The position numbers were made by a program, and so were the translations under genes. From assembly GCF_000425705.1 (NCBI RefSeq), contig NZ_AUDY01000013.1:124001-188000 (forward strand): a stretch of 64,000 nt of DNA. Reading direction: 5' to 3'. Source of the stretch: Halobacillus kuroshimensis DSM 18393. Its GTDB lineage: Bacteria; Bacillota; Bacilli; Bacillales; Halobacillaceae. The notes below the pieces were generated by a model, which saw only the letters and a list, made by a program, of their open reading frames with translations, searched no databases and was not told the origin of the DNA. Of this stretch, positions 15,418 through 24,318 are shown piece by piece; position 1 is the first letter of the stretch, and every line of letters starts with the position of its first letter.

Positions 15418-15816
15418 CTATTTCACAACGGGCTTATGCTCCTCCAGACGCTTTCTCATTTCCTCTGTAAATGGAAGGCTTCTCTGTTTTTCAAAATCAA
15501 ACTGCACGATGACTGAACTTCCCTCAGCCACGACTTCCTGTGAATCTTTCTCCACCATCTCCTGGATCAGATGAAAACTGGAGTTTCCGATTTTTGCTAC
15601 GCTGCTCTTTATGATCAGGGTCTGATTGAAGTACACCTGCTTAAGAAAATCACATTTGGCAGAAGCCAGAATGAAATTCCACTCCTCCCCGACAAGCTTC
15701 AGTTCTTCGAAAAATCGAATGCGGGAATCTTCCATGTAAACAAAGAAATTGCTGTTGTTCACATGGCCGAGCATATCCGTCTCACAAAATCGTACTGTTA
15801 CCTCTATCTCGTGCAT
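15418..15816 (-). CDS. Acyl-CoA thioesterase (hotdog fold)
   Basis: A 132-residue 4HBT-type thioesterase. The family start VRFCETDMLGHVNNSNFFVYMEDSR is obvious, with the catalytic acid region in CETDMLGHVNN. It would hydrolyse acyl-CoA to free acid and CoA, perhaps relieving CoA sequestration in the pathway. It lies 10 bases before the APH-like gene. Confidence 0.87.
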   Translation of the reverse strand: MHEIEVTVRFCETDMLGHVNNSNFFVYMEDSRIRFFEELKLVGEEWNFILASAKCDFLKQVYFNQTLIIKSSVAKIGNSSFHLIQEMVEKDSQEVVAEGSSVIVQFDFEKQRSLPFTEEMRKRLEEHKPVVK

Positions 15817-15828
15817 GCCCTACTCCTC

Positions 15829-16701
15829 CTACTGATTCACCTTCGTTTCATACGTATAAAAGCCCTTCCCTGTCTTCCGGCCCAGGTCACCCGCTTCCAC
15901 TTTCTCCGTCATCGTTCTTGGTGGAAGGTTGGCAGGATCACCAGTTTCGTTGTACTGCTGCTGCATCACATAACAACCGACATCGATGCCTGACAAGTCC
16001 ATGAGCTCGAAAGGACCGATCGGATGACTCAATGCCTTGCGGGTGATTTTATCGATATCCTTGAAGTCTGCGTACCCACCTTCATACAGGCTCACCGCCT
16101 CTTTCTGGATCGCAAAAAGAATGCGGTTAGCGATAAAACCTGAAATCTCTTTCTCCAGTAAAACAGCCGTACGGTTCAACGCCCGGCAGACGTCCATAGC
16201 GGAATCTGCTGTCTCCTGTGATGTATGCTCCCCTTTGACCACTTCCACACAGTCCATAACAAGGGGAGGATAAAAGAAGTGCATGTTACAGACCTTTTCT
16301 GGACGTGAAACCACATCAGCGATTAACGAACTGACAATTGTAGAAGAGTTGGTAGCCAGCACTGTATGAGAAGGGACAATCTCATTAAGCTGGGCAAATA
16401 CTTCCCGCTTCACATCCAGCTTTTCCACAACGGCTTCGATGACAAGGTCAGCCTCCCCCGCCGCTTCCCGCAAGTCGGTCGTAAAGGAAAGACGCTCAAA
16501 GGCTTCAGCTTTTTCCTGTTCAGAAATTTTGTCCTTGTTCACCCATTTCGCCATGATCTGCTCCAGCTTGTCCTTCGCTTCCCCTAAAGCATTGGGACGG
16601 ACATCCTGCACATACGTATCAAAACCGGCAAGCGCTGACAGCATGGCGATTTGATGCCCCATACTCCCCGCTCCAATTACTGCGATCTGTTTCATCTTCA
16701 T
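15829..16701 (-). CDS. 3-hydroxyacyl-CoA dehydrogenase
   Basis: A 290-residue 3-hydroxyacyl-CoA dehydrogenase of the HBD type. The NAD site is IAVIGAGSMGHQIA near 5-18; catalytic His is in CNMHFFYPPLVMDCVEVVKG near 137-156; the C-terminal domain has GFIANRILF and GRKTGKGFYTY. It oxidises 3-hydroxyacyl-CoA to 3-oxoacyl-CoA. GGAGG precedes ATG 16701. A thiolase, the remaining core step, is not in the window. Confidence 0.92.
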   Translation of the reverse strand: MKMKQIAVIGAGSMGHQIAMLSALAGFDTYVQDVRPNALGEAKDKLEQIMAKWVNKDKISEQEKAEAFERLSFTTDLREAAGEADLVIEAVVEKLDVKREVFAQLNEIVPSHTVLATNSSTIVSSLIADVVSRPEKVCNMHFFYPPLVMDCVEVVKGEHTSQETADSAMDVCRALNRTAVLLEKEISGFIANRILFAIQKEAVSLYEGGYADFKDIDKITRKALSHPIGPFELMDLSGIDVGCYVMQQQYNETGDPANLPPRTMTEKVEAGDLGRKTGKGFYTYETKVNQ

Positions 16702-16776
16702 GCGATTCCTCCTCTAAAAACTTGAAAATCAGCCCTTTTATCCCGTGTAAGTCTGCCCTTTACCAAGCCGTTCTTA

Positions 16777-17556
16777 TCAGCACGAAGCATGCATACCGCC
16801 ATCAACGACAAGCACATCCCCTGTCACATAATCAGACGCACGGGAAGCCAGGAAAAGAGCCGCTCCTTTCAAATCCTCATCCGACCCGAAGCGGTTGAGA
16901 GGGGTGCGGTCCAGAATGAATTCTCCTCCCTGTTCCAGTAGTCCTTTCGACATTTTGGTAGGGAAAAATCCAGGAGCAAGGGCATTCACTTGAATATTGT
17001 GGGCTCCCCACTTTACAGCAAGGTCCTTCGTGAAGGTGATGACCGCCCCTTTACTCGCGTTATAGCCGATCGTATCCATGAATCGAGGGTCTGCTCCGCC
17101 AAGCCCCGCTACAGAAGCGATGTTAATAATCTTGCCTGACTTTTGATTCACCATGATCTCTCCGACCTTCTGAGACATTAAGAACGTCCCTGTCACGTTG
17201 ACATTCATCACTTTTTGGAAGGCTTCCAGCGGCATTTCCAACGTCGGCGCCCCCCAGCTTGCCCCGCTGTTATTGACGAGAATATCAATGGTGCCGAACT
17301 TTTCCACCGTTTTTTGAACGACATGCTCAATGTCTTCTACGTTTGTTACATCACAACCATAAGCGGCTGTCCTGACTCCGTATTCTGCTTCAAGCTGCCG
17401 GGCGGTTTCCTCACATGCCTCTCGTTTCCGGGAGCAAAGGACGAGATTCGCGCCCGCCTCTGCAAATCCTTCAGCCATCTGTTTTCCAAGCCCTCGTCCC
17501 CCGCCGGTTACGAGCGCCGTCTTCCCCGATAGATCGAACAACTCCTTCACATGCAT
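16777..17556 (-). CDS. SDR family oxidoreductase (3-oxoacyl reductase-like)
   Basis: A 259-residue short-chain dehydrogenase: cofactor motif TALVTGGGRGLGKQMAE near 12-28, LVNNSGASWGAP near 90-101, catalytic Ser-Tyr-Lys including the YNASKGA motif near 160, and the C-terminal DVLVVDGGM. It is the first gene of the fatty-acid degradation operon. ATG 17556 has AAGGAG 7 bases upstream; the frame's extension to 17625 would cross the operator and promoter and is rejected. Confidence 0.87.
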   Translation of the reverse strand: MHVKELFDLSGKTALVTGGGRGLGKQMAEGFAEAGANLVLCSRKREACEETARQLEAEYGVRTAAYGCDVTNVEDIEHVVQKTVEKFGTIDILVNNSGASWGAPTLEMPLEAFQKVMNVNVTGTFLMSQKVGEIMVNQKSGKIINIASVAGLGGADPRFMDTIGYNASKGAVITFTKDLAVKWGAHNIQVNALAPGFFPTKMSKGLLEQGGEFILDRTPLNRFGSDEDLKGAALFLASRASDYVTGDVLVVDGGMHASC

Positions 17557-17585
17557 CAGCTCACTCCTTAAAAGTTCAGTTATGT

Positions 17586-17609
17586 AACATACCAAACGGT
17601 TAGTATGTT
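17586..17609 (-). promoter_or_regulatory. Palindromic operator, TetR/FadR type
   Basis: A 24-bp near-perfect palindrome with half-sites AACATACCAAAC and AACATACTAACC overlaps the transcription start expected from the promoter at 17613-17641. The form is typical of TetR-family operators. No regulator gene lies nearby. Confidence 0.6.
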
Positions 17610-17612
17610 TCC

Positions 17613-17641
17613 ATTCTACTCCCATTATTCTGAAAATTCAA
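17613..17641 (-). promoter_or_regulatory. Promoter of the fatty-acid degradation operon
   Basis: On the minus strand TTGAAT (17636-17641) and TAGAAT (17613-17618) are 17 bases apart. A second palindrome, TGAATGAACATTCA (17650-17663), lies just upstream of the -35 box. It resembles the half-sites of the B. subtilis FadR box, but with shorter spacing. Confidence 0.65.
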
Positions 17642-17721
17642 CCAGAAAATGAATGAACATTCACCTTTTACAGATGCAATCAAGAAGGGTGCTGTCCCAT
17701 TTTTTATAGAAGAAAAACACA

Positions 17722-17752
17722 AAAAGAATGCCAGTGTACGCTGGCATTCTTT
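17722..17752. terminator. Isolated hairpin terminator in the 17.6-17.9 kb gap
   Basis: AAGAATGCCAG and CTGGCATTCTT pair perfectly across a six-base loop with A and T tails on both sides, so it can work in either direction. It does not follow any recognised gene and may insulate the divergent units. I see nothing else in 17664-17929. Confidence 0.6.
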
Positions 17753-17945
17753 AAACGGAAGGTCTTCCTTGTATATGCAGGCTACAGCTGCCGCTTTTCC
17801 TCCCGCTGTCCTATACCTTATGCATCCACCTCTCCCCCCGGATTGGCCTTTGTCCTATATCAGGCTCTAACAGGACGGAAGCACAGCCCTTTTTTCCTGT
17901 CCGGAATAGAATATAAGAGATCGAATAGAAAGGAGGATACTGCCT

Positions 17946-18389
17946 TTGAAACACAATTCTTACAGTTGCTGTTCCGTAACAAGGACGGTGGCAGCCATCA
18001 TAAAAGCCCAGAAAATAGTGGCCGGTCGTCACTCTGAAACGAGCTGCCGCACATCAATCGCAGCTCTGCGCGGTGATTATCAGCACCGACAAGGAAATAC
18101 GACCATTCCATTTATGTTGTACTGCAAAGATGGACAACGCTTCTGCGGTAATGGGATCAAAGAAGAGGAGGGCAGATTTGTATGCTTTACATCTTGTATA
18201 TTCAAAGCGGTCAGTCTCTCCCCCGACCACTCCTGTGCTGTTCTGGAGCTGCTGATTCAGCACGAAAGTCCTTCCTGTCACAGCTCTTCCCACTCCTATA
18301 CAGCATCCGGAACATGTATGACAGTCGACCTTTCCTGCTTCTGCTCCATCCGATGTTTAGGAACCACTACTCCAAGGAAAACATGGTAG
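17946..18389 (+). CDS. CotY/CotZ-family spore coat protein
   Basis: A 147-residue cysteine-rich protein (about 13 Cys). TTIPFMLYCKDGQRFCGNG, CFTSCIFKAVSLSPDHSCAVLELL and the terminal VDLSCFCSIRCL match the CotY/CotZ family of the spore outer coat or crust, which self-assembles through disulfide-linked layers. The start is TTG 17946 behind AAAGGAGG (17930-17937). A gene finder without TTG starts would miss it. Sporulation-specific expression is expected from the family, but I could not identify a convincing sigma-K promoter. Confidence 0.8.
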   Translation: MKHNSYSCCSVTRTVAAIIKAQKIVAGRHSETSCRTSIAALRGDYQHRQGNTTIPFMLYCKDGQRFCGNGIKEEEGRFVCFTSCIFKAVSLSPDHSCAVLELLIQHESPSCHSSSHSYTASGTCMTVDLSCFCSIRCLGTTTPRKTW

Positions 18390-18546
18390 ACGTGGATGAA
18401 TAGATCTGCACCAGTCCTGAGGTTGTTTTATTTCCTTACTCAGCCGCCTAAAGATGGAAAATACAAGGGATACCTTATATAATAAAATTATCTATGATGC
18501 TCTCCGGATTTTATGAGAGGCTCAAGTAGAGAGAGGAGCTTCCCCA

Positions 18547-19383
18547 TTGAAAGCCAACTTAGCATTTCGCGAATTTCTATTGAAGAAAGCGTCGATTCTA
18601 ACAGAAGAATGGTATAATTCCCTCGATCAAAGTTCGGTTTCCGGCGTCTACGCCTCCCGTGATCAGGCAACCATTGAAAACTTGAAATCCCAAAACTTTG
18701 CATTTCACAAACACCTGGCCGAAATCTTCACTCTGGATAAAGAGGCATTTCTCGCTCACATGAACGACTGGATCGTGGAAATTGGACGGGACCCCCACCA
18801 TCTTGAGACCCCTACACACGAAATCATGCGGGAATTCATGCGTGTCCGTATCCAATACCTGGATTTCCTCAAGGAATTCATTGAAACCCAGAATGTCAAC
18901 GTAGACAGGGATAGAGAAACACGCTGGACCCGTCTCCTGGTGGATGCCTTCGATCAGATCATGTACCAGGTGGTCGAGGAAAAATCCAATTACTTGAACC
19001 GTACGATTGAAAAACAGCAGTCGACCATCAATGAATTGAGTTCTCCATTGATTCAACTGTCGAATGACCAGGCACTCCTGCCTCTTGTCGGGAACATTGA
19101 TACCGACCGGGCCGCTGCCATCCAGGAGAATATACTGAGAAAATGCACCGACCAGGATGTAGACTTGCTGTACATAGATTTGTCAGGAGTCTATCTCGTG
19201 GACACGATGGTTGCCCAGCAGATTTTCCAGCTGATTGACAGCCTCCGCTTGATCGGAGTATCCTCAACGGTCGTCGGCATCCGTCCGGAAATTGCACAGA
19301 CCGCTGTTTCCCTCGGCCTCGACTTCAGTCACGTGACGACGACAGCGACGTTATCGCAGGCAATGGCCGGTCAAACCTTTTAA
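18547..19383 (+). CDS. RsbR-type STAS domain protein (stressosome co-antagonist)
   Basis: A 278-residue RsbR paralogue. Residues 1-150 are a helical non-haem-globin-like sensor region. The C-terminal STAS domain begins near 165 (SSPLIQLSNDQALLPLVGNID) and includes LLYIDLSGVYLVDTMVAQQIFQLIDSL, where Thr residues of this type are phosphorylated by RsbT. These proteins build the stressosome that feeds the sigma-B cascade. The start is a TTG at 18547 behind GAGGAG. The other rsb genes are not here. Repeat copy B begins right after the stop, and its first hairpin doubles as terminator. Confidence 0.87.
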   Translation: MKANLAFREFLLKKASILTEEWYNSLDQSSVSGVYASRDQATIENLKSQNFAFHKHLAEIFTLDKEAFLAHMNDWIVEIGRDPHHLETPTHEIMREFMRVRIQYLDFLKEFIETQNVNVDRDRETRWTRLLVDAFDQIMYQVVEEKSNYLNRTIEKQQSTINELSSPLIQLSNDQALLPLVGNIDTDRAAAIQENILRKCTDQDVDLLYIDLSGVYLVDTMVAQQIFQLIDSLRLIGVSSTVVGIRPEIAQTAVSLGLDFSHVTTTATLSQAMAGQTF

Positions 19384-19390
19384 AAAACCA

Positions 19391-19819
19391 GCTTGTAGAG
19401 AAACTTATGTTTCTCTACAAGCTTTTTTTCTTTCTTAACGACAGAAGCGAAAGCCCCTTGGGAGTTCTTTAACATCGAAAAAGACTCTTCTTCCCCCCCC
19501 CCGCTCACCCTTGCTGGATGGAGGACATTCTTTTTCATATTCCGGCAGGCAGCCGTCATCAGCGGCTGTTCCTTTACCTTTTCTTTTCCACGCAAGCGGC
19601 CACAGCTCAGCCCATGCCGTTCTTTTGAATCTGCGAACCTGTGCACACGAGGAGCGTTCGGTGGTAATGCCTGCGGGAACAGCACCGGCCGAAGACCCAC
19701 TTGGGCAGGCGACCTTCCTGACCAGGTCAGCTGAGGGCTTGCCCGCGGCATTCATCCACCGATAAACGGAAAGTGAAATGGACAACTCTAACTGGGTAAC
19801 ACAGGCTTTTTCTACAGCC
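19391..19819 (+). repeat. Dispersed intergenic repeat, copy B (MITE-like)
   Basis: About 430 bp in the same orientation as copy A, with an internal deletion relative to A near the purine-rich arm. It begins with hairpin AGCTTGTAGAGAAAC and GTTTCTCTACAAGCT (19390-19423) followed by TTTTTTT, a good terminator for the RsbR-like gene, and ends CTTTTTCTACAGCC. The flanks share the 12-base direct repeat AAAAACCAGCTT (left 19383-19394, right 19820-19831), and the right copy is the arm of the next terminator. Confidence 0.8.
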
Positions 19820-19858
19820 AAAAACCAGCTTCCTGATCAAACAGGATGCTGGTTTTTT
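19820..19858 (-). terminator. Terminator of the nucleotidyltransferase gene
   Basis: AAAAACCAGC and GCTGGTTTTTT pair, with an inner CCTG and CAGG stem, overlapping the stop codon region of the minus-strand gene. Confidence 0.75.
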
Positions 19859-20616
19859 AATTCGAAGATCATGCGCTCCAAAAACGGAAGGGTATCGTTC
19901 TTCCCTTTCCACACCTTTTGAAGCCACACAGACTCCTCTTCTATTAAGTGAATAAGAACATTTACAGCTGTAGGATGCTCCCTCAGAGACAAGTGCTGGT
20001 ACACCTTTTGCAGCTTCTTTTTAACCCCGGCAGGAAGGGATTGATCTGCCGTTTTCAATCCAAGCTGCGCACGATCGGGAGCATAATGCTGGAGAAGGAC
20101 CTTCGCTGCATTCAAAGCCAGATCATTCAACACTTTACATGCCCACATATCATTCCCGCGATCGGAAGCTTTTTTATACTGCAGTAAAAAAAAGGTGACA
20201 TCATCAACCGCATCCTGAAAATCATGTTCATCTAAATAAAGCTGCTGTTCCTGTTGATGCTTTTCCATTCGTCCTTCAGGATCGTACAGCACCCGAATGT
20301 AATCCTTATGGATAAGCGTTTCTTCTGTAACTGTAAATAGATCCACGTGCAGGAGGTTATCATAAACCGCAATCACCTGTGGAGCAATGATGAAAATTTC
20401 ATCATAAAACAAAAGGGGTTGATAACATAAAAGATGTGTTCTTCTCTTCTTTAGAAATGCATGCTGTTCCTCTTCATCCACAAGGACGTAAAGATCCACA
20501 TCTGAATGGACATCTTCTTCCCTTCTGCCCATGGATCCTTTTAAAAAGACAGCCTTAACGAGTGAATCCCCTTTTAAGCTTTCCAGCAATACCTCTACAG
20601 CCTCTCCCTGCCTCAT
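19837..20616 (-). CDS. Nucleotidyltransferase domain protein
   Basis: A 259-residue protein with an N-terminal Pol-beta-type nucleotidyltransferase domain: FLKGSMGRREEDVHSDVDLYV near 25-45 has the GSxxR and DxD metal ligands, with a third Asp probably in HVDLF near 91. The C-terminal half is helical and resembles the HEPN-like half of kanamycin-nucleotidyltransferase-type proteins. The target is unknown. ATG 20616 has GGAGG 7 bases upstream; GTG 20622 abuts the ribosome site. Confidence 0.72.
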   Translation of the reverse strand: MRQGEAVEVLLESLKGDSLVKAVFLKGSMGRREEDVHSDVDLYVLVDEEEQHAFLKKRRTHLLCYQPLLFYDEIFIIAPQVIAVYDNLLHVDLFTVTEETLIHKDYIRVLYDPEGRMEKHQQEQQLYLDEHDFQDAVDDVTFFLLQYKKASDRGNDMWACKVLNDLALNAAKVLLQHYAPDRAQLGLKTADQSLPAGVKKKLQKVYQHLSLREHPTAVNVLIHLIEEESVWLQKVWKGKNDTLPFLERMIFELKNQHPV

Positions 20617-20849
20617 CGCCACCCCTCCTGTAAAAATATGATTCCAACATCATACAATGATTGGGGATTAAAGTAAATGACCACAGGAGATGGGAGAAAT
20701 AAAAAGTGAGTCCCCTTTCCTATGCGCCTCCTTGATCAAAAAGAATCTTCTTTATTCAGTCATCCGAGCCACAAAGTGTTTCGTCCTTAAGCGCAACGTT
20801 TCTTCGTTATCCCTGCTGTTCCAACCCATTTTTCAGTTACATAAAAAAA

Positions 20850-20881
20850 CAGGCTGTCGAGAGAATATTCTCGACAGCCTG
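20850..20881 (-). terminator. Terminator of the proline operon
   Basis: CAGGCTGTCGAGA and TCTCGACAGCCTG pair perfectly; a run of seven T follows on the minus strand. Confidence 0.88.
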
Positions 20882-20899
20882 AAAAATGCTGATCTCCGT

Positions 20900-22159
20900 T
20901 TATCGGATTTGACCGTTTCCTTTCATGAGGAACTTAATCGTTGTCAATGCCGGCAGTCCCATTGGTCCGCGGGCATGAAGTTTTTGCGTGGAAATACCGA
21001 TTTCCGCTCCAAATCCAAGTGCCCCGCCATCTGTAAAGCGTGTGGACGCATTGTGATAGAGAGCCGCTGCATCAACAAGCGCAAAGAAGTGATCGGCAGC
21101 TTTTTGGTCTTCTGTGACAATGGCTTCAGAGTGCTTCGTTCCATACGTTTCAATATGCGCGATTGCATCTGTCAGATTGTCTACAGCTTTCACCGCTAGA
21201 TCTGTGCTCAAATATTCATTAGCCCAGTCTTCTTCTCCAGCTGGAACAGCGCCTGGAATCGTATCAACGATGTGCTCATCGCCATGAACAGCAATGTTGT
21301 GCTCTTTCAATGCAGCGATTAAGGCATCTTGATGCTCTTTCAACCAGCTTTTGTGAACAACCAGCGTTTCTGCTGCGTTACAAACAGCCGGACGGTCGGT
21401 TTTTGCGTTGATCAAAATGTTCAGTGCCTTTTCCACATCCGCCTGTTCATCGATATAGATATGGCAGTTGCCGACACCTGTTTCAAGAACAGGAACCGTG
21501 GCGTTTTCCACGACAGCCTGAATCAAACGTCCGCCTCCACGTGGAATCAATACGTCGATATGCTCTTTCATTGTAAACAGTTCGTTCGTAGCTGCACGAT
21601 CTGTAGAAGCGATGAACTGTACAGCTTCCTTAGGCATCTTCGTCTCTTCAAGTCCTTTGTGAATGACTTTTACAATAGCCTCGTTTGAGTGAATAGCAGA
21701 CGAGCCGCCTTTCAGCACAATCGCATTGCCTGATTTCAAAGCGAGTCCTGTAGCATCGACGGTCACGTTCGGACGTGCTTCATAAATCATACCGATCACA
21801 CCGAGGGGAACGGTCACTTTCTCTACCTGCAGTCCATTATCCAGCGTCCAGTCTGTCAGGACCTGCCCCGTTGGATCTTCCAGTTCTGCGACGTCACGAA
21901 GCCCCTGGGCAAAATCCTGCACTCGTTCTTTGGACAAGGAAAGACGGTCCATGAACGCATCCGTAAAGCCTTGCTCGCGTCCATTGGCCAGATCTTTTTC
22001 GTTGGCCTGCAGAATGCTTTCGTATTCACGTTCAAGTACATCAGCCAGATGAAGCAGCGCTTCATTCTTTTCTTCTTTTGAAAGGATCATCAGCTGTTTG
22101 GATGCTTTTTTCGCTTCTATTGCCTGAGCTTCCACATTTACATTCATAGTTACAGTCAT
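20900..22159 (-). CDS. proA: Glutamate-5-semialdehyde dehydrogenase (gamma-glutamyl phosphate reductase)
   Basis: A 419-residue ProA, which reduces gamma-glutamyl phosphate to glutamate semialdehyde in proline synthesis. Motifs are GVIGMIYEARPNVTVDA near 115-131, NAIVLKGGSSAIHSN, LIPRGGGRLI and the catalytic region PAVCNAAETLVVH near 280-292. The frame extends to 22216, but AAGGAGG lies 6 bases before ATG 22159. It is the last gene of the operon, 20 bases after the kinase gene. Confidence 0.94.
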   Translation of the reverse strand: MTVTMNVNVEAQAIEAKKASKQLMILSKEEKNEALLHLADVLEREYESILQANEKDLANGREQGFTDAFMDRLSLSKERVQDFAQGLRDVAELEDPTGQVLTDWTLDNGLQVEKVTVPLGVIGMIYEARPNVTVDATGLALKSGNAIVLKGGSSAIHSNEAIVKVIHKGLEETKMPKEAVQFIASTDRAATNELFTMKEHIDVLIPRGGGRLIQAVVENATVPVLETGVGNCHIYIDEQADVEKALNILINAKTDRPAVCNAAETLVVHKSWLKEHQDALIAALKEHNIAVHGDEHIVDTIPGAVPAGEEDWANEYLSTDLAVKAVDNLTDAIAHIETYGTKHSEAIVTEDQKAADHFFALVDAAALYHNASTRFTDGGALGFGAEIGISTQKLHARGPMGLPALTTIKFLMKGNGQIR

Positions 22160-22179
22160 CAAAGACCTCCTTGAGTATT

Positions 22180-23310
22180 TTAAACGCCTACGGGCATGGA
22201 TACTTCGAGATGGCACACAAAATCTTTCTGTTCAACGGCAGCCTTATCATAAGACTCGAGTTCAGGTTGTGTCAGATTGATCATGTTCTTCATTTGTTCA
22301 GAAGAATAGTTGACTACGCCTAAGCCGATTTCTTCACCGTCCAGATCATGGATTCGTACCACAGCACCTTTTTCAAAGCGCCCTGTGACATGGTGAACAT
22401 TCGCCGGCATCAAGCTCTGTTTCATGTCGACAACCGTTTCTTTTGCACGGTGGTCAATGATTACTGTGCCTTCCGGTCCGGAGTTAAAAGCAATCCACTG
22501 TTTCTTCTGATCGAGGTTCTCAGCATCGGTCGTAATTTCAAAGTACGTGCCTACAGCATCCCCGTAAACCGCATCATAGACGATGTTCGGTGTATTGGCC
22601 TTTCCTAGGAAAGAAGCGATACCGGAAGCCATGGAAATTTTGAAGGCATCAATTTTCGATTTCATGCCGCCTGTTCCGACCGCGCTTCCCGGATCACCTG
22701 CTGCAGCTTCAATTTCAGGGGTAATCTCGTGGACTTTATCAAGCAGTTTTGCATCGGAGTTTTTTCTAGGATCAGCATCATAAAGTCCATCAATATCTGA
22801 TAGGATAATCAGCTGATCAGCGTCGACAAGGCCGGCGACCTTTGCTGAAAGGGTGTCGTTATCTCCGAACTTCAGTCTGTCGATCGTAATGGTGTCATTT
22901 TCGTTTACAATAGGGATAATTCCGCGTTCTAGTAGGACATTGATGGTGTTACGTGCGTTGTTGTAGCGGTTTTCATCAGAGAAATCACTGCGCGTGATGA
23001 GGATTTGGGATCCCATATACCCGTGGGATAGGAATAGATCAGAGTACGATTCCATTAAGAGTCCCTGACCGATGGATGCGGCTGCCTGTTTTTCCGGCAG
23101 GGTGCTTGGACGCTCCAGGCATCCCAGCTTCCGGTAACCCGCGGCTACCGCGCCTGAGGAGACAAGGAGGACTTCATGGCCGTCGTCCTTCAAACGGACA
23201 ACTTCATCGACAAGTTTTTCAAGTTTACGACGGCTGATTTCACCGTGTGCACTGGTTAATGAACTGCTTCCAATTTTTATAACGATTCGTTTCTTAGTTT
23301 GACTCAACAT
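22180..23310 (-). CDS. proJ: Glutamate 5-kinase with C-terminal PUA domain
   Basis: A 376-residue glutamate 5-kinase: amino-acid kinase domain with RIVIKIGSSSLTS at the N terminus, LLVSSGAVAAGYRKL near 50, IPIVNENDTITIDRLKFGDNDTLSA near 135-159, then a PUA domain in the last 100 residues. ATG 23310 with AGGAG upstream is chosen over TTG 23328. I use the symbol proJ because this gene order matches osmostress-regulated proline operons; proB describes the same activity. Confidence 0.92.
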   Translation of the reverse strand: MLSQTKKRIVIKIGSSSLTSAHGEISRRKLEKLVDEVVRLKDDGHEVLLVSSGAVAAGYRKLGCLERPSTLPEKQAAASIGQGLLMESYSDLFLSHGYMGSQILITRSDFSDENRYNNARNTINVLLERGIIPIVNENDTITIDRLKFGDNDTLSAKVAGLVDADQLIILSDIDGLYDADPRKNSDAKLLDKVHEITPEIEAAAGDPGSAVGTGGMKSKIDAFKISMASGIASFLGKANTPNIVYDAVYGDAVGTYFEITTDAENLDQKKQWIAFNSGPEGTVIIDHRAKETVVDMKQSLMPANVHHVTGRFEKGAVVRIHDLDGEEIGLGVVNYSSEQMKNMINLTQPELESYDKAAVEQKDFVCHLEVSMPVGV

Positions 23311-23349
23311 ATCACTCCTGTTTAACAATTTTGCGTCAGTCAGCTGTAT

Positions 23350-24192
23350 TTATCTACTGCCTACGAGAAGTCCTTCAAGTTCTGCACTTAGTTCTTTGGA
23401 TCGGGAAGCTGCACCGCGTACGGCCTCTGAAATCGCTTGACCGCCACCGCTGGCTGCAAGCGCATCGAGTCCTGCTGCCGTTGTACCATTCGGTGAAGTT
23501 ACGTTCTCCCGAAGCTCTGCCGGGGACTCATCACGTTCCAACATCATCTTGGCGGCACCAAGCAGTGTCTGTGCTCCAATTTCACGAAGCGTTTCCGGAT
23601 CCATACCTTCTGAACGGCCTGTTTCTTCAATATGCTCCATCAAATAGTAGAAGTAAGCAGGTCCGCTTCCGGCGATTCCAGTGAAGACATCCATCTTCTC
23701 TTCTTCTATGACGAAGACTTCACCAATTGAACGAAGCAGCGCTTTCGTAACTTCGACGTTCTCCATGTCGGCAAACTGCCCGGGGCACACGGCCGTGGCT
23801 GATTCACGCAGCATGCTGGAAGTGTTCGGCATCACGCGGACCACCTCCTGGCGGTCATTCAGACGATCTTCCATATAAGAAGTAGAAATACCGGCAAGAA
23901 CAGATACAAGAACTTGGTCCGGGTTCAATTTATTTTTCAAGTCTTCCAAAACAGCGTCAATATCTTTCGGCTTCATCGCCAGAATGAACTGATCCACTTC
24001 AGCGAAATTCAATTCATCTTTTAATACTGTACGGACGCCGTATTTATATTGAATGTGGTTTAAACGTTCCTGATTACTTCGGTTGGTTACAATGATCTGT
24101 TCAGCTGGAATATTACCCGATTCCACCATTCCTGAAATCATCGCTTCTGCCATAGATCCTGCACCTAGAAAAGCAATCGTTTGTTTAATCAT
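23350..24192 (-). CDS. proH: Pyrroline-5-carboxylate reductase
   Basis: A 280-residue P5C reductase, the last step of proline synthesis, first gene of the operon. The NAD(P) site is IAFLGAGSMAEAM near 6-18; the C-terminal signature ELRENVTSPNGTTAAGLDAL is near 233-252. The order reductase, kinase, dehydrogenase is that of the proHJA operon described for Halobacillus halophilus, where proline is the main solute at high salt; the match here is by gene order only. Confidence 0.92.
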   Translation of the reverse strand: MIKQTIAFLGAGSMAEAMISGMVESGNIPAEQIIVTNRSNQERLNHIQYKYGVRTVLKDELNFAEVDQFILAMKPKDIDAVLEDLKNKLNPDQVLVSVLAGISTSYMEDRLNDRQEVVRVMPNTSSMLRESATAVCPGQFADMENVEVTKALLRSIGEVFVIEEEKMDVFTGIAGSGPAYFYYLMEHIEETGRSEGMDPETLREIGAQTLLGAAKMMLERDESPAELRENVTSPNGTTAAGLDALAASGGGQAISEAVRGAASRSKELSAELEGLLVGSR

Positions 24193-24248
24193 TTGGGTTA
24201 ATCTCTCCCGTTCGCATTTTTGTTCGCTTTTTCTCTAAGACGTTTTTC

Positions 24249-24276
24249 ATCATAACACTGGCAAAAACAGATTCAA
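24249..24276 (-). promoter_or_regulatory. Promoter of the proline operon
   Basis: On the minus strand TTGAAT (24271-24276) and TATGAT (24249-24254) are 16 bases apart, and TG one base before the -10 makes it an extended -10 promoter. Confidence 0.6.
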
Positions 24277-24318
24277 GGGCTTTTCTACAAGTCGGGTCTA
24301 TATTCGTCAATTAGTCCG

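Noticed and set aside
18440-18540. Sigma-B promoter for the RsbR-like gene
   Set aside because: GGGATA is present, but no GTTTAA-like box lies 12-15 bases upstream.
18488-18703. Minus-strand frame over the start of the RsbR-like gene
   Set aside because: Antisense shadow of a well-supported gene, with no ribosome site.
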